Source: Pseudomonas sp. 8AS (lineage in GTDB: Bacteria > Pseudomonadota > Gammaproteobacteria > Pseudomonadales > Pseudomonadaceae). From it: a stretch of 64,000 bases of DNA. How positions within the stretch are numbered: position 1 is the stretch's first letter; each line of letters begins with the position of its first letter. Position numbers and translations under genes: made by a program. The notes beneath the pieces are model-generated. The model saw nothing but the letters and a program-made list of their open reading frames with translations, did no database searches and was not told the DNA's origin. The stretch is from positions 1,822,117 to 1,886,116 of the forward strand of contig NZ_LR733406.1 of the NCBI RefSeq assembly GCF_902506505.1, read 5' to 3'. Positions 36,887-46,891 of the stretch are shown one piece after another.

Positions 36887-38367
36887 GCCTGCGGCTCGAA
36901 GGTTTCTTCACAGACGCGATTGCGTCCGGACTGCTTGGCCCGGTACAGCGCCCGGTCGGCACGGGCGATCAGGCGGTCGAGGGTGTCTTGGTCGTGCAGT
37001 TCGGTGAGGCCGATGCTGGTGCTCACCTGCAGGTTGACGCCATTGAAGGGGACGCTGCTGGCGGCGCTCTGCTCGCGGAGCTTCTCGGCCAGCAGGCGCG
37101 CCGTGGCGCTGTCGGTGTCCTTGAGCAGGAGGATGAATTCCTCGCCGCCCCAGCGGCAGATGATGTCGGACTGGCGCAGGTTGCCCTGCAGGGTCTGGGC
37201 GAAGCCGCGCAGCACTTCGTCACCGGCCAGGTGGCCGTAGCTGTCGTTGAGCTGCTTGAAATGGTCGAGGTCGATCAGCAGGGCGCAGAGCGGGCTCTGG
37301 CTGCGCTGGGCCTCGTTCAAAGCCTGGCTGGCCAGCAGGTTGAAGCCGCGGCGGTTGGGCAGGCCGGTGAGCACGTCGATGGTGGCCAGGGTGGCGATGT
37401 GGCGCTGGTAGCGGCGCATGGCCAGGTACACCAGGAACAGCACCATGGCGCTGATCAGTGCGCAGATCAGCAGGTTGAGGTAGAGGCTGTGGCGGATGCC
37501 GGCCAGGGCGCCTTCCTCGTGCTTGTCGACGAACAGGTACCAGTCCAGTTCGGGGATGAAACGCACGTTGAGGAAGTGGCCGCGGCCGTGCTCCTGATAG
37601 TCGTAGTGGCCGCTTTGCGGCTGCGGCAGCTTGGCCAGCAGTGCTTCCAGACCGGCCACGCTGCCGAGCGCCTGCCCGGCCCGGGCGCCCAGCGGCCCGC
37701 CGCTGGCCCCGGTGAGGGCGATGCGCCCGCTGCTGTCGACGAAATACACGCTGCGCTCGTAGCGCTGCTGGTAGTCGTCGATCAGCTTGACCACGGCATC
37801 GACGGTGAGGCCGACGCCGGTGGCGCCGATGAAGTTGCCGGCATAGTCGAAGACCTTGTAGTTGATGAAGAAGGTCAGCCGGTCCTGGTTGGCCATGTCG
37901 ACATCGACGTTGATCTCGTAGGGCTCCTGCATCTCGCGCACGCGGAAATACCAGACGTCGCGCGGCTCGCTCGCGCTGACCTGCTTGAGCACGCCCTTGG
38001 CCTGGTAGTAGGTGTGGGTCTTCTCGGAGATGAAGAAGCTGGTGAAGGCGCCGTAGTGTTCCTGCACTTCGCGCAGGTAGCGGGTCATCTGTGCGGGATC
38101 CTGCTCGCCGCCCATCACCCAGTCGCGGACGAAGGTGTCGCGGGCCATCATCGAGGAGATCACCACCGGGCGCACCAGGTCCTTCTGGATCTCCGAATAG
38201 ATGTTGTCGGAGGTCAGCGGCAGTTCGGTGTTGACGATGCTGTGGCGGATGCTGTCGCGCGAGGTGTAGTAGCTGACCAGGGCCGTGGCGGTGAAGCCGC
38301 TGAGCAGCAGGGCGAGCAGCAGCAGGAGCAGCAGGGTCTGGGCTTTGCGCGAGTGACTGAGTGGCAT
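36883..38367 (-). CDS. Membrane diguanylate cyclase with dCache-like sensor
   Basis: A 494-residue protein: helix at about 10-35, large periplasmic double-Cache-like region (about 40-300) with YYQAKGVLKQV and GNFIGATGVGLTVDAVVKL, second helix (about 305-325), GGDEF-family domain. The active site is GGEEF (407-411) and an RxxD inhibitory site (RQSD, 398-401) precedes it, so it should make c-di-GMP and show product inhibition. No EAL domain. A small molecule in the periplasm is the probable input; which is unknown. The first gene of a unit with the CWC protein and rsuA. Confidence 0.9.
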   Translation of the reverse strand: MPLSHSRKAQTLLLLLLLALLLSGFTATALVSYYTSRDSIRHSIVNTELPLTSDNIYSEIQKDLVRPVVISSMMARDTFVRDWVMGGEQDPAQMTRYLREVQEHYGAFTSFFISEKTHTYYQAKGVLKQVSASEPRDVWYFRVREMQEPYEINVDVDMANQDRLTFFINYKVFDYAGNFIGATGVGLTVDAVVKLIDDYQQRYERSVYFVDSSGRIALTGASGGPLGARAGQALGSVAGLEALLAKLPQPQSGHYDYQEHGRGHFLNVRFIPELDWYLFVDKHEEGALAGIRHSLYLNLLICALISAMVLFLVYLAMRRYQRHIATLATIDVLTGLPNRRGFNLLASQALNEAQRSQSPLCALLIDLDHFKQLNDSYGHLAGDEVLRGFAQTLQGNLRQSDIICRWGGEEFILLLKDTDSATARLLAEKLREQSAASSVPFNGVNLQVSTSIGLTELHDQDTLDRLIARADRALYRAKQSGRNRVCEETFEPQA

Positions 38368-38437
38368 GGATAGGGGCCCTGGAATGGTGGCCCCATGCTA
38401 GCGCGCCGGCCGGGCCGGCGTCACCGGCCCTGGCGGG

Positions 38438-39262
38438 TTATTCGGCGAGGCCGTGGATGGCGCTGATCCATGGCTCCAGACGCTGACCATAGTTGACCCG
38501 GGCCTGGAAGCGGGGGCGCTGCTCGTCGGAGTAGCTGGCGGGCAGGCGCTCGGCCAGCAGGCTGCGCCAGGCATGCGGCACGTTGAGGCTGCTGTTGTGC
38601 AGCTGGCTGATCTGCCCGGTCAGCTGGCGCACGTCGCCGCTGCAGTCGCACCAGGCGCTCACCGTGCCGGGGACCAGGGCGTAGCGGCTGCGGTCCGGAT
38701 AGCGCTGGCGCAGGCTGGCGGCATCCAGGCCGACATCGATGGCGAACAGGCGGCTGGCGTGCTGGCGTTCGCTGGCGAGGTCCTCGCGCGCCAGTTTCTC
38801 GCGAATCTGCAGTTGTTCATCGTCCGGTAGCTGGGCGAGTGCCTGGCTGGCCTGCTGCAACTCGGCCTCCGCGCGCCGCAGTTCGGCCTGGTAGGCCGGG
38901 CCATCGAGCTCCAGTACCACCAGCACCTGGCGCTTGCCATGGCGCTGCCGGTAGTCGGGGTCGCGTTCGTCGAGCGGGGCGAAGCCCAGGGCCAGCAGTT
39001 GCTCCTGCTGCAGGGGGCGGCGTTCGTAGCGGTTGCTGGGGGCGGCCGGGCTTGGGCTGCGCCAGTCCAGGCGCAGGGCCAGGCCGCTGTTTTCCCGGCT
39101 GGGCCCCTCGTGGTCGCGCAGCAGCTCGCGCTCGGAGAGCAGCAGGCTGCTTTCCGCCTGGCCCTGGCGGTTGTACCAGACGCCGGCCAGGGCCACGGCA
39201 TTGCTCAGCAGGATCAGGGCGAGGCCGGCCAGCAGGCCGTGCCGGGGGGTGAGCGTGATCAT
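38438..39262 (-). CDS. GDYXXLXY-like / DUF4824 membrane-anchored protein
   Basis: A 274-residue protein starting MITLTPRHGLLAGL with AAGGAGG eight bases upstream. One N-terminal helix (LLAGLALILLSNAVALAGVW) is followed by a soluble region rich in Arg, Gln, Glu. The family pairs with DUF2157 membrane proteins in many pseudomonads; no function is known. Its start overlaps the preceding DUF2157 stop by four bases. Confidence 0.72.
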   Translation of the reverse strand: MITLTPRHGLLAGLALILLSNAVALAGVWYNRQGQAESSLLLSERELLRDHEGPSRENSGLALRLDWRSPSPAAPSNRYERRPLQQEQLLALGFAPLDERDPDYRQRHGKRQVLVVLELDGPAYQAELRRAEAELQQASQALAQLPDDEQLQIREKLAREDLASERQHASRLFAIDVGLDAASLRQRYPDRSRYALVPGTVSAWCDCSGDVRQLTGQISQLHNSSLNVPHAWRSLLAERLPASYSDEQRPRFQARVNYGQRLEPWISAIHGLAE

Positions 39263-40326
39263 GCGCGGGCCTCCTTGTGGCTGCGGCGCAAGCGCCCGAG
39301 GACCAGCAGGGTCAGCACGGCAACCAGGCCGAGCAGGAGGAAGAACAGGTACTTGGGCAGCACGTCCCACCACCAGTCGACCATCTTGATGCCGAGAAAG
39401 ACGATGAAGAACAGCTGGCCGGTCAGCGCCACGTCCGTCCAGTCGCGGCGGGTGCCGAGCCAGATGGCCAGGGCCGAGGCGACAAAGCCGAGCAGCTGGT
39501 AGCCGTTCTCGATGCTGGCGGCGGAGAACGGCAGGTAGCTGCCATGCCCCCAGTTGGCCAGCACCAGCATGGGCACGAACAGGGCGAGCAGCCCCATGAT
39601 CCGGTAGGTGGCGGCGAAACCGCTGAAGCGTGCCTGGCTGACGAACAGCGGCAGGAGGAACGCCAGCAGCCCGCCGGGCAGGAAGTTTTCCGGATGCTCG
39701 CCCGCTTCCAGCCAGAACAACCCGCTCCATGCGCACAGCCGCGTGCCGCTATAGGCCAGCAGGCAGGCCAGGCCGGCGACCAGCAGCAGGCGCGCGTTGC
39801 AGCCGTAGGCCAGCAGCAGGGCGAGGGCGGCCCAGGGCAGCAGGGCCTTGTCCGAGGGGGTGATATTGAAGATCTGCCCGAGCATGCTGATGTTCAGCAC
39901 GAAACAGGCGAAGGCGAGCAGGGCGGCCAGCTTGCTGAAATAGCCGGACGGGTCGCGCCGGCGGATGGCGAAGGTCAGCAGCAGGCTGCCGAGGGAGAAG
40001 CCGATCAGGATGGCGACCTGCGCCGCCTCGCTGAACAGCCCCCAGAACTGGTAGAAGAAGAACAGCAGGCTGGCGGCCAAGGCCAGGGCGCCGAGCAGCG
40101 AGACGATGCGCATGCTCAGCGACAGGCGCTTGCTCTGCCGCGTGTGGTCGATGTCGAAACTGCTGCGGTACTGCGCCAGCAAGTCCTGGTGATGCAGTTG
40201 CAGGCGCTGCAGCTGCTGGTCGCCGAGCGCCAGCGCCTGCTCCTCGTGCAGGCGCTCCACCTCGCGGTAGAACGCCTGGATATCGTCGGCGCGGTGCTGG
40301 GCCTGATCGCGGGTGAGTGACGGCAT
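39259..40326 (-). CDS. DUF2157 multi-pass membrane protein
   Basis: A 355-residue protein. A soluble, charged N-terminal segment of about 75 residues (AQHRADDIQAFYREVERLHE) is followed by about 10 hydrophobic helices. The N-terminal Arg/Gln-rich helix region and the SLSMRIVSLLGALALAASLL first helix match DUF2157. Start at 40326 is chosen for AGGGAA upstream; a longer frame has no site. Role unknown; it forms a two-gene unit with the next protein. Confidence 0.75.
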   Translation of the reverse strand: MPSLTRDQAQHRADDIQAFYREVERLHEEQALALGDQQLQRLQLHHQDLLAQYRSSFDIDHTRQSKRLSLSMRIVSLLGALALAASLLFFFYQFWGLFSEAAQVAILIGFSLGSLLLTFAIRRRDPSGYFSKLAALLAFACFVLNISMLGQIFNITPSDKALLPWAALALLLAYGCNARLLLVAGLACLLAYSGTRLCAWSGLFWLEAGEHPENFLPGGLLAFLLPLFVSQARFSGFAATYRIMGLLALFVPMLVLANWGHGSYLPFSAASIENGYQLLGFVASALAIWLGTRRDWTDVALTGQLFFIVFLGIKMVDWWWDVLPKYLFFLLLGLVAVLTLLVLGRLRRSHKEARA

Positions 40327-40449
40327 ACGGTTCCCTGTGCGTGCTGTGCCCCGGCAAGCGGGCGACTCCCTCAATGTCAGCACTCTAAACCCGAAGCGCA
40401 GGCCCCGCCAGCTGCCCGGCATACCCTACGCAGAACGCATGAGTCAGCC

Positions 40450-42255
40450 TCAGGCCTGGTTCTGCAGATAGGCCTTCCAGCCGCCGAAGTGGCTGATGTC
40501 GACCGCGCCGGCCAGGCCGTAGGGCTCGCAGATAAAGCCGGTCTCCCAGCTGCCGTCGGCCAGCTGCACCTTGCCCAGGCCCAGCGGCGCGGGGATGCCG
40601 GTGAGGAACGAGCCCAGCTCGGCGCTCGGCAGTTCCCAGACTTCCACGGCAATGGCCACGCCGCCTTCGGCGACCCGCACCATGCCAGGGCGCTGCACCG
40701 GGCCGCCGGCCAGGGCGTACAGCCGGTAGTCCGGTGAACTCTGGGTGGCCTGCAGCAGGCGGCCGCCGCGCTGCCTGAGCTGCCAGTTCAGCGGCAGGCC
40801 GTCCAGGTGCGCGCCGCACACCACCACGCGGGCACGGTCGTTGCGGGCGACTGTGGCCGGTACTTGCGCGTTTAGGCTGCGTTCACCGGACAGCGGCAGA
40901 CCATGCTGGCGCTGCAGGCCGTCGGCCAGGCCGAGCAGGTACTGGTCGGTGAAGGCGCGGCCGAACAGCGTCACGCCCCACGGCAGGCCGTTTTGCATGA
41001 ACCCGGCCGGCACCGCGACGGCGGCGTAGTCGAGCATGTTCATGAAGTTGGTGTAGTAGCCCAGGTCCGAATTGCGCTTGACCGGTTCGGCGTGCAGTTC
41101 GTCCAGGGTCACTGGGCGTGGGTAGGCCGGGGTCAGCACGCAATCGACCTCGGCGAGGATGCGGTCGCAGGTGGCCTTGAGCGCCTGCAGGCGGTACTGG
41201 GCGCGGAAGGTATCGACGCCGCTGACGCTGGGCGCTTTCTCCAGCACGGCCTTGATCACCGGCAGCACGGCGTCCGGCTGCTGCTCGATCAGTGCGCTGG
41301 CGACGCTGTAGCGCTCGGCGACCCAGGGGCCTTCATAGAGCAGGCGCGCGGCTTCGAGGAAGGGCGCGAAGTCGATTTCCACCGCTTCGCCGCCCAGGGC
41401 TTTCAGTTGTTCGATGGTGCGGGCGAACAGCGCCGGGCTTTCCGCGCAGCCGAGAAATTCCAGCTGCGTAGGTACGCCGAAGCGAAAGCCCGCGCGGGGT
41501 TTGCCGAAGGCGCTGGCATCGTTCCACAGCGGGTTGGCGCGGCTGTATTCGTCACGCGCATCCAACCTGGCGGTCAGCGCCAGCAACTGGCTGGCCTCGG
41601 CCGCGGTGGCGGTGAAATAGGTGACGCAGTCCAGCGTGCGGCAGGCCGGAACCACGCCAGCGGTGGAAATCAGGCCCTTGGTCGCCTTGAGGCCAACCAG
41701 ATTGTTCAGCGCGGCCGGCACGCGGCCGCTGCCTGCGGTGTCGGTGCCGAGGGCGAAGCTGGCCACGCCGAGCGCCACGGCCAGGGCCGAGCCGGCGCTG
41801 GAGCCGCCGGACGGGTAGGCCGGGTGCAGGCTGTTGCGGCATTCGCCATAGGGCGAGCGGGTGCCGTTGAGGCCGGTGGCGAACTGGTCGAGGTTGGTCT
41901 TGCCCATGGGCACGGCGCCGAGGGCAATCAGCTGGGCGACCAGAGTGGCGCTGGTCTCGGGCACATAGGCGAAGGCCGGGCAGGCAGCGGTGGTCGGCAC
42001 GCCGGCCAGGTCGATATTGTCCTTGATGGCGAAGGGCACGCCGAACAGCGGCAGCTCGGCGGTTGACTTGCCGTCCAGCGCAGCCAGGTAGGGCTCCAGT
42101 TCGGCCAGGCTCAACAAGTGGATAAACAGATGGAACTCCGGGTTGAGCGCAGCGGCTTGTTCGCGCAGGGCGAGAATAAGCTGGCGCGGGGTCAGGCTGC
42201 CGCTGGTGTAGGCGGCTTTCAGGGCGCCGAGGCGCAGATCGAATTCGTGTTGCAT
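40450..42255 (-). CDS. atzF: Allophanate hydrolase
   Basis: A 601-residue amidase-signature enzyme. The Ser-cis-Ser-Lys catalytic set is visible in FAIKDNID (Lys), SGGSSAGSALA and TDTAGSGRVPA (Ser). The extra C-terminal domain of about 130 residues (from about 470) is the AtzF-specific domain. It hydrolyses allophanate to ammonia and CO2, the last step of guanidine/urea carboxylase-based degradation. AAGGAA precedes ATG 42255. It is the last gene of the guanidine operon, separated from the carboxylase by a palindromic repeat. Confidence 0.93.
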   Translation of the reverse strand: MQHEFDLRLGALKAAYTSGSLTPRQLILALREQAAALNPEFHLFIHLLSLAELEPYLAALDGKSTAELPLFGVPFAIKDNIDLAGVPTTAACPAFAYVPETSATLVAQLIALGAVPMGKTNLDQFATGLNGTRSPYGECRNSLHPAYPSGGSSAGSALAVALGVASFALGTDTAGSGRVPAALNNLVGLKATKGLISTAGVVPACRTLDCVTYFTATAAEASQLLALTARLDARDEYSRANPLWNDASAFGKPRAGFRFGVPTQLEFLGCAESPALFARTIEQLKALGGEAVEIDFAPFLEAARLLYEGPWVAERYSVASALIEQQPDAVLPVIKAVLEKAPSVSGVDTFRAQYRLQALKATCDRILAEVDCVLTPAYPRPVTLDELHAEPVKRNSDLGYYTNFMNMLDYAAVAVPAGFMQNGLPWGVTLFGRAFTDQYLLGLADGLQRQHGLPLSGERSLNAQVPATVARNDRARVVVCGAHLDGLPLNWQLRQRGGRLLQATQSSPDYRLYALAGGPVQRPGMVRVAEGGVAIAVEVWELPSAELGSFLTGIPAPLGLGKVQLADGSWETGFICEPYGLAGAVDISHFGGWKAYLQNQA

Positions 42256-42269
42256 GGTCGGCTTCCTTT

Positions 42270-42383
42270 GTAGGGTGGGTTAGCCGCAACGCGGCGTAAC
42301 CCACCATCGATACCGGGGTATTTCACATGGGCCGGCCTCGCAGCCGGTTGGTGGGTCACGGCCTGCGGCCTAACCCACCCTAC
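42270..42383. repeat. Palindromic repeat family B, copy 2
   Basis: GTAGGGTGGGTTAGCCGCAA and, at the other end, CTAACCCACCCTAC frame a block with inner GTAACCCACC and GGTGGGT copies. Same design as 29233-29387 though shorter. It lies between the carboxylase and atzF genes. Confidence 0.75.
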
Positions 42384-42396
42384 GGATGAACCTGCC

Positions 42397-45300
42397 TCAG
42401 ACTTCTTCGAGCACCACCACGCGCTGCCCGGCGCGCACCGGGGATCCGGGCTGCACGCGAACTTCACGCACCACGCCATCACGCGGGGCGGTGAGGGGGA
42501 TTTCCATCTTCATCGACTCGAGGATCACCAGCACATCGCCGGCTTTCACCGCGCTGCCGGCCTCGACCTGCACCTGCCAGAGGTTGCCGGCGATATGGCT
42601 GTCGATACCGTGCTGGCCGGCACCGAGCGGGCTGTTTTCGCCCATATCCGGGCCGACTTCCTCGACCTCGAAGTGCGCCTGGCCGGAGTTGATCCAGCGC
42701 TGGCGTTCGGCGGAAAACGCCGCGCGCTGCTGGCTGCGGAAGGCGTCGATGCCCTCGGCTTCCTCGGCCAGGAAGTCCTGATAGTCGGCCAGGGCCAGTT
42801 CGCTGTCTTCGATGCGCAGCTCGAAGCGGCCGAGCGGGAAGTCGCGGCGGATCTGCTGCAGCTCTTCGGCCCCCACCGGGTAGAAGCGGATCTGGTCGAA
42901 GAAGCGCAGCAGCCAGGGCTTGCCGTGGAAGGCGGTGACTTCGCGGTAGCGGTTCCACATCTGCAGGGTGCGGCCGACGAACTGGTAGCCGCCGGGGCCT
43001 TCCATGCCGTACACGCACATGTAGGCGCCGCCGATGCCCACCGAGTTCTCGGCGGTCCAGGTGCGCGCCGGGTTGTACTTGGTGGTGACCAGGCGGTGGC
43101 GCGGGTCCAGCGGTGTGGCCACCGGCGCACCGAGGTAGACGTCGCCCAGGCCCATGACCAGGTAGCTGGCATCGAACACCGTGCGATAGACCTCATCCAG
43201 GTTGGGCAGGTCGTTGATGCGGCGGATAAATTCCAGGTTGCTCGGGCACCAGGGTGCGTCCTTGCGCACCGTGGTCATGTACTTTTCGATCGCCAGTTGG
43301 CAGGCCGGGTCGTCCCAGGACAGCGGCAGGTGGACGATGCGCGACGGCACGCGCAGGTCGGTGGCGTTGCACACCGCATCCCACTCGCCAATTACCGCCG
43401 CCAGCAGGCGCGCCAGCGATAGGGTTTCTGGTTGGTAGTGCACCTGCAGCGAGCGAATACCCGGGGTCAGGTCGATGACGCCATCCAGCTGCTTGGCTTC
43501 CAGTGCCTGCATCAGCGCGTGGCCGCGGAAACGCAGGACGAGGTCCAGTTCCGGCTGGCCGATTTCCAGCAGCAGGTGGGTATCGCCGGAGAGGCGGGCG
43601 ACCAGGCGCTTGTCGAGGCTGCCGATATCCAGCACTACTGGCGGCTCCAGCGGGATCGGCTGCCAGTCGACGGGTACGGCTTGCAACCCGGCCACTTCCG
43701 CCTGACGGGCCCTGGCCAGCTGGCGGGCGGTGTCGATATTCACCGGCACGAAGCGCACCTTGTCGCCGGCCTTGAGTTGGCCGAGCTGCCACAGGTCGGC
43801 CTCGATGATGGTCACCGGGCAGACAAAGCCACCCAGGCTCGGGCCGTCCGGGCCGAGGATCACCGGCATATCGCCGGTAAAGTCCACCGCGCCGATGGCA
43901 TAGGGGTTGTCGTGGATGTTGGAGGGGTGCAGGCCGGCTTCGCCGCCGCTGTCGCGCACCCACTCCGGTTTCGGACCGATCAGGCGCACGCCGGTGCGGC
44001 TGGAATTGAAGTGCACTTCCCAGTCGGTGGCAAGGAAGGTGTCGATATAGGCCGGGGTGAAGTATTCCGGTGCGCCGTGCGGGCCGTAGATCACCCGCAG
44101 CTCGCGCACGGCGGGCAGAGCAGTACACAGTGCTGCCGGCAACTGCGCGCCGCTGTCCTTGTCGCTCAGAACCGGGATATGCAGCACGTCACCGGCACGC
44201 AGGGCGCGGCCGCCGTGGCCGCCGAACTGGCCGAGGGTGAAGGTGCTTTTGCTGCCCAGGTATTCGGGTACCTGCAGGCCGCCGCGCAGAGTCAGATATG
44301 AGCGCGCGCCTGAACCGGCGATGGTGCCGAGGCTGAGGGTGCTGCCGGCCTTGATCAGCAGGGCGGTATTTATCGGCTGCGCAACACTATCGAGCATGAC
44401 GGGGATTTCCGCGCCGGTCACCGCCACCACTGCATCGGTGTTGAAGCGCAGGGCGGGGCCGCTCATGGTGATTTCCAGGCCGGCGGCGCCTTCGTCATTA
44501 CCCAGCAGGCGATTGCCCAGGCGCAGGGCGCGGTCGTCCATCGGCCCGGACGGCGGCACGCCGACGGCCCAGTAGCCGAGGCGGCCGGGGAAGTCCTGCA
44601 CCGTGGTCTGGGTGCCGGCGGACAGTACCTCGAAGGTATGCGCCTGGTAGGTCAGGCCTTCCAGGCAGCGGGTCCAGGGATTGCCTTCGGCGAAGGGCGC
44701 GTCACTGATGATCTGGCGCAGGTACTGGCGGTTGGTCTCCACGCCGTACAGCAGGGTATCGGCCAGGGCCTGACTCAGCGCGGCGCTGGCCTGCTCGCGG
44801 GTTGGTTTCCAGGTGATGAGCTTGGCGACCATCGGGTCGAAGTAGGGCGGAATCTCGCAGCCGGCTTCGACCCAGGTGTCGATGCGCAGGCTTTTGCCAT
44901 CGGCCTTGGGGAAGTCCACAGCCGTGAGCAGGCCGGGGCTGGGCTGGAAGTCGCGGCCCGGGTCTTCGGCGTACAGGCGCGCCTGGATGGCGTGGCCGCT
45001 GGGCTTTAGGTTTTTCGCCAGCTGGCTCAGCGGCGGCAGGTCGCCGGCCGCCAGTTCGATCATCCAGCGCACCAGGTCCACGCCCCACACCTGCTCGGTG
45101 ACGCCGTGCTCGACCTGCAGACGGGTGTTGACCTCCAGGAAGTAGAAGCGCTCGGCCTCGCTGTCGTAGACGAATTCCACGGTGCCGGCGCTGCGGTAAT
45201 TCACGGCCTTGGCCAGCTTGATCGCCGCCGCACACAGCTCGTCGGCCATGCCGGCCGGCAGGTTGGGCGCTGGGGTTTCTTCCAGCACCTTCTGGTTGCG

Positions 45301-45996
45301 GCGTTGCACCGAGCAGTCGCGCACGCCGAGGGCAAGCACGTCACCATTACCGTCGCCGAACACTTGCACTTCCAGGTGGCGAGCACGCTGGATGTACTTC
45401 TCAATAAAGACGCCGCTGTCGCTGAAGTTGTTCTGACCCAGGCGCTTGACCGCCTCGAAGGCATCGCTCAGCTCGGCGGCGCTGTTGCACACGCGCATGC
45501 CGATGCCGCCACCGCCGGCGGTGCTTTTCAGCATCACCGGGTAGCCGACGGCCTCGCCGGCCCTGAGCGCGGCGTCGAGGTTTTCCAGCAGCTCGGTGCC
45601 TTCCAGCATCGGCACGCCATGCTGTTTCGCCAGTGCCCTGGCGGTGTGCTTGAGGCCGAAAACGCGCAGCTGCTCGGGCGTGGGGCCGACAAAGGCAATA
45701 CCGGCGGCCTCACAGGCCTCGGCGAAAGCGGCGTTTTCGGAGAGGAAGCCGTAGCCGGGGTGGATGGCTTGTGCGCCGCTGCGTTTGGCGATCTGCAGAA
45801 TCTTGTCGACCACCAGGTAGGTGTTGGCCGCCGGGCCTTCGCCGAGGCTGTGCGCTTCATCGGCCTGCTGGATATGCAGGCTGGCGGCATCGGCCTCGGA
45901 GTAGACGGCCACGCCCTTGACGTCGAGCTGACGCAGGGTGCGCAGGATGCGGCAGGCGATGGCACCGCGGTTGGCGATCAGGAGTTTGTCGAACAT
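42397..45996 (-). CDS. Biotin-dependent guanidine/urea carboxylase
   Basis: A 1199-residue three-part enzyme. Biotin carboxylase (about 1-450): FDKLLIANRGAIACRILRTL, ATP-grasp glycine loop STAGGGGIGMRV. Carboxyltransferase A/B (KipI/KipA-like) domains follow (about 470-1050, with RNPAR-like ENSVGIGGAY). The biotinyl domain is at the C-terminus with ESMKM, the biotinylated Lys at about 1163. Family members were first called urea carboxylases; those encoded beside DUF1989 genes and guanidine riboswitches carboxylate guanidine. Context points clearly to guanidine. GAGGG lies about eight bases before ATG 45996. Confidence 0.9.
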   Translation of the reverse strand: MFDKLLIANRGAIACRILRTLRQLDVKGVAVYSEADAASLHIQQADEAHSLGEGPAANTYLVVDKILQIAKRSGAQAIHPGYGFLSENAAFAEACEAAGIAFVGPTPEQLRVFGLKHTARALAKQHGVPMLEGTELLENLDAALRAGEAVGYPVMLKSTAGGGGIGMRVCNSAAELSDAFEAVKRLGQNNFSDSGVFIEKYIQRARHLEVQVFGDGNGDVLALGVRDCSVQRRNQKVLEETPAPNLPAGMADELCAAAIKLAKAVNYRSAGTVEFVYDSEAERFYFLEVNTRLQVEHGVTEQVWGVDLVRWMIELAAGDLPPLSQLAKNLKPSGHAIQARLYAEDPGRDFQPSPGLLTAVDFPKADGKSLRIDTWVEAGCEIPPYFDPMVAKLITWKPTREQASAALSQALADTLLYGVETNRQYLRQIISDAPFAEGNPWTRCLEGLTYQAHTFEVLSAGTQTTVQDFPGRLGYWAVGVPPSGPMDDRALRLGNRLLGNDEGAAGLEITMSGPALRFNTDAVVAVTGAEIPVMLDSVAQPINTALLIKAGSTLSLGTIAGSGARSYLTLRGGLQVPEYLGSKSTFTLGQFGGHGGRALRAGDVLHIPVLSDKDSGAQLPAALCTALPAVRELRVIYGPHGAPEYFTPAYIDTFLATDWEVHFNSSRTGVRLIGPKPEWVRDSGGEAGLHPSNIHDNPYAIGAVDFTGDMPVILGPDGPSLGGFVCPVTIIEADLWQLGQLKAGDKVRFVPVNIDTARQLARARQAEVAGLQAVPVDWQPIPLEPPVVLDIGSLDKRLVARLSGDTHLLLEIGQPELDLVLRFRGHALMQALEAKQLDGVIDLTPGIRSLQVHYQPETLSLARLLAAVIGEWDAVCNATDLRVPSRIVHLPLSWDDPACQLAIEKYMTTVRKDAPWCPSNLEFIRRINDLPNLDEVYRTVFDASYLVMGLGDVYLGAPVATPLDPRHRLVTTKYNPARTWTAENSVGIGGAYMCVYGMEGPGGYQFVGRTLQMWNRYREVTAFHGKPWLLRFFDQIRFYPVGAEELQQIRRDFPLGRFELRIEDSELALADYQDFLAEEAEGIDAFRSQQRAAFSAERQRWINSGQAHFEVEEVGPDMGENSPLGAGQHGIDSHIAGNLWQVQVEAGSAVKAGDVLVILESMKMEIPLTAPRDGVVREVRVQPGSPVRAGQRVVVLEEV

Positions 45997-46090
45997 CTGC
46001 TTGCCCTCGAAAGGGTTGGCGGGCCGTCCCGCCGCTATTCGGTCTGCACCACGGTCGTCCGGGGTGGGAAATGCGGTGTTATGCGACGTC

Positions 46091-46160
46091 GTAGGATGGG
46101 TTGAGCGAAGCGATACCCATCAAGTGCGCCGATGGGTATCGCAAGCTCAACCCATCCTAC
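46091..46160. repeat. Palindromic repeat family A, copy 2
   Basis: GTAGGATGGGTTGAGCGAAG and GCTCAACCCATCCTAC are the outer arms; CGATACCCATC and GATGGGTATCG are the inner arms. It lies between the deiminase subunit and carboxylase genes. Confidence 0.85.
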
Positions 46161-46244
46161 GTTTTGCGTCCGGCTGGTCCTTTTGCTCCAGGCACTGGCC
46201 CGAGCGGCTCTGGCACAGCCGGAACAGCCATTCGCGAAGTTGCT

Positions 46245-46880
46245 TCAGTCCCATACCAGCACCTCGGCCGGGGTCGGGTTGTAGGCGTTGCACGGGTTGT
46301 TTAGCTGCGGGCAGTTGGAGATCAGCACGATGACGTCCATATGTGCGACCAGCTCGACGTACTTGCCCGGGGCCGAGAGGCCGTCCTCGAAGGTCAGGCC
46401 GCCTTCCGGGGTGACCGGCACGTTCATGAAAAAGTTGATGTTGGCGCCGAGGTCGCGCTTGCTCAGCCGGCCGTCGTGCAGCGCGCCGCGCAGGAAGTTG
46501 TCGCGGCAGCTGTGCATATAGCGCTTCTCTAAGGCATACCGAACGGTGTTGCTCTCCTGGGCGCAGGCGCCGCCGAGGGTGTCGTGACGGCCGCAGGTAT
46601 CAAAGGTGATGGTCAGCAGCGGGTTGCCCAGGTTGGACCAGAGCACGGTGCCGGTGGTCAGGTACAGGCTGTTCTGCTTGCGCAGGGTGCGCTGCGGGTC
46701 GTAGCGCTCGCGCGGATTCTTCGCGCTGAAGAACAGGGTGTCGACCGCCTGGTTGCCTTCCAGGTCGAGCAGGCGCAGGGTCTGCCCGGCCTTGACCTCG
46801 AACAGGTAGGGCTCGCCGGCCGGGATCACCTGGCGGAACACGGCGGCTTCGGGGTGCAGGGTGCTTTCGATCAGGCTCAT
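46245..46880 (-). CDS. Carboxyguanidine deiminase subunit (DUF1989, UAAP-type)
   Basis: A 211-residue DUF1989 protein, formerly called urea carboxylase-associated protein. Core motifs: [20 protein letters not shown] near the start, [11 protein letters not shown] and [14 protein letters not shown] in the centre. DUF1989 proteins occur as a pair that removes the imino nitrogen from carboxyguanidine to give allophanate. AAGGAG precedes ATG 46880 and the gap to the partner gene is 11 bases. Which of the two UAAP labels applies is left open. Confidence 0.88.
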   Translation of the reverse strand: MSLIESTLHPEAAVFRQVIPAGEPYLFEVKAGQTLRLLDLEGNQAVDTLFFSAKNPRERYDPQRTLRKQNSLYLTTGTVLWSNLGNPLLTITFDTCGRHDTLGGACAQESNTVRYALEKRYMHSCRDNFLRGALHDGRLSKRDLGANINFFMNVPVTPEGGLTFEDGLSAPGKYVELVAHMDVIVLISNCPQLNNPCNAYNPTPAEVLVWD

Positions 46881-46891
46881 GGCGCCGCTCC

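Noticed and set aside
42397..45996. Naming the 1199-residue enzyme as urea carboxylase for urea use
   Set aside because: The guanidine-I riboswitches and the DUF1989 pair indicate guanidine as substrate; the older name rests only on family similarity.
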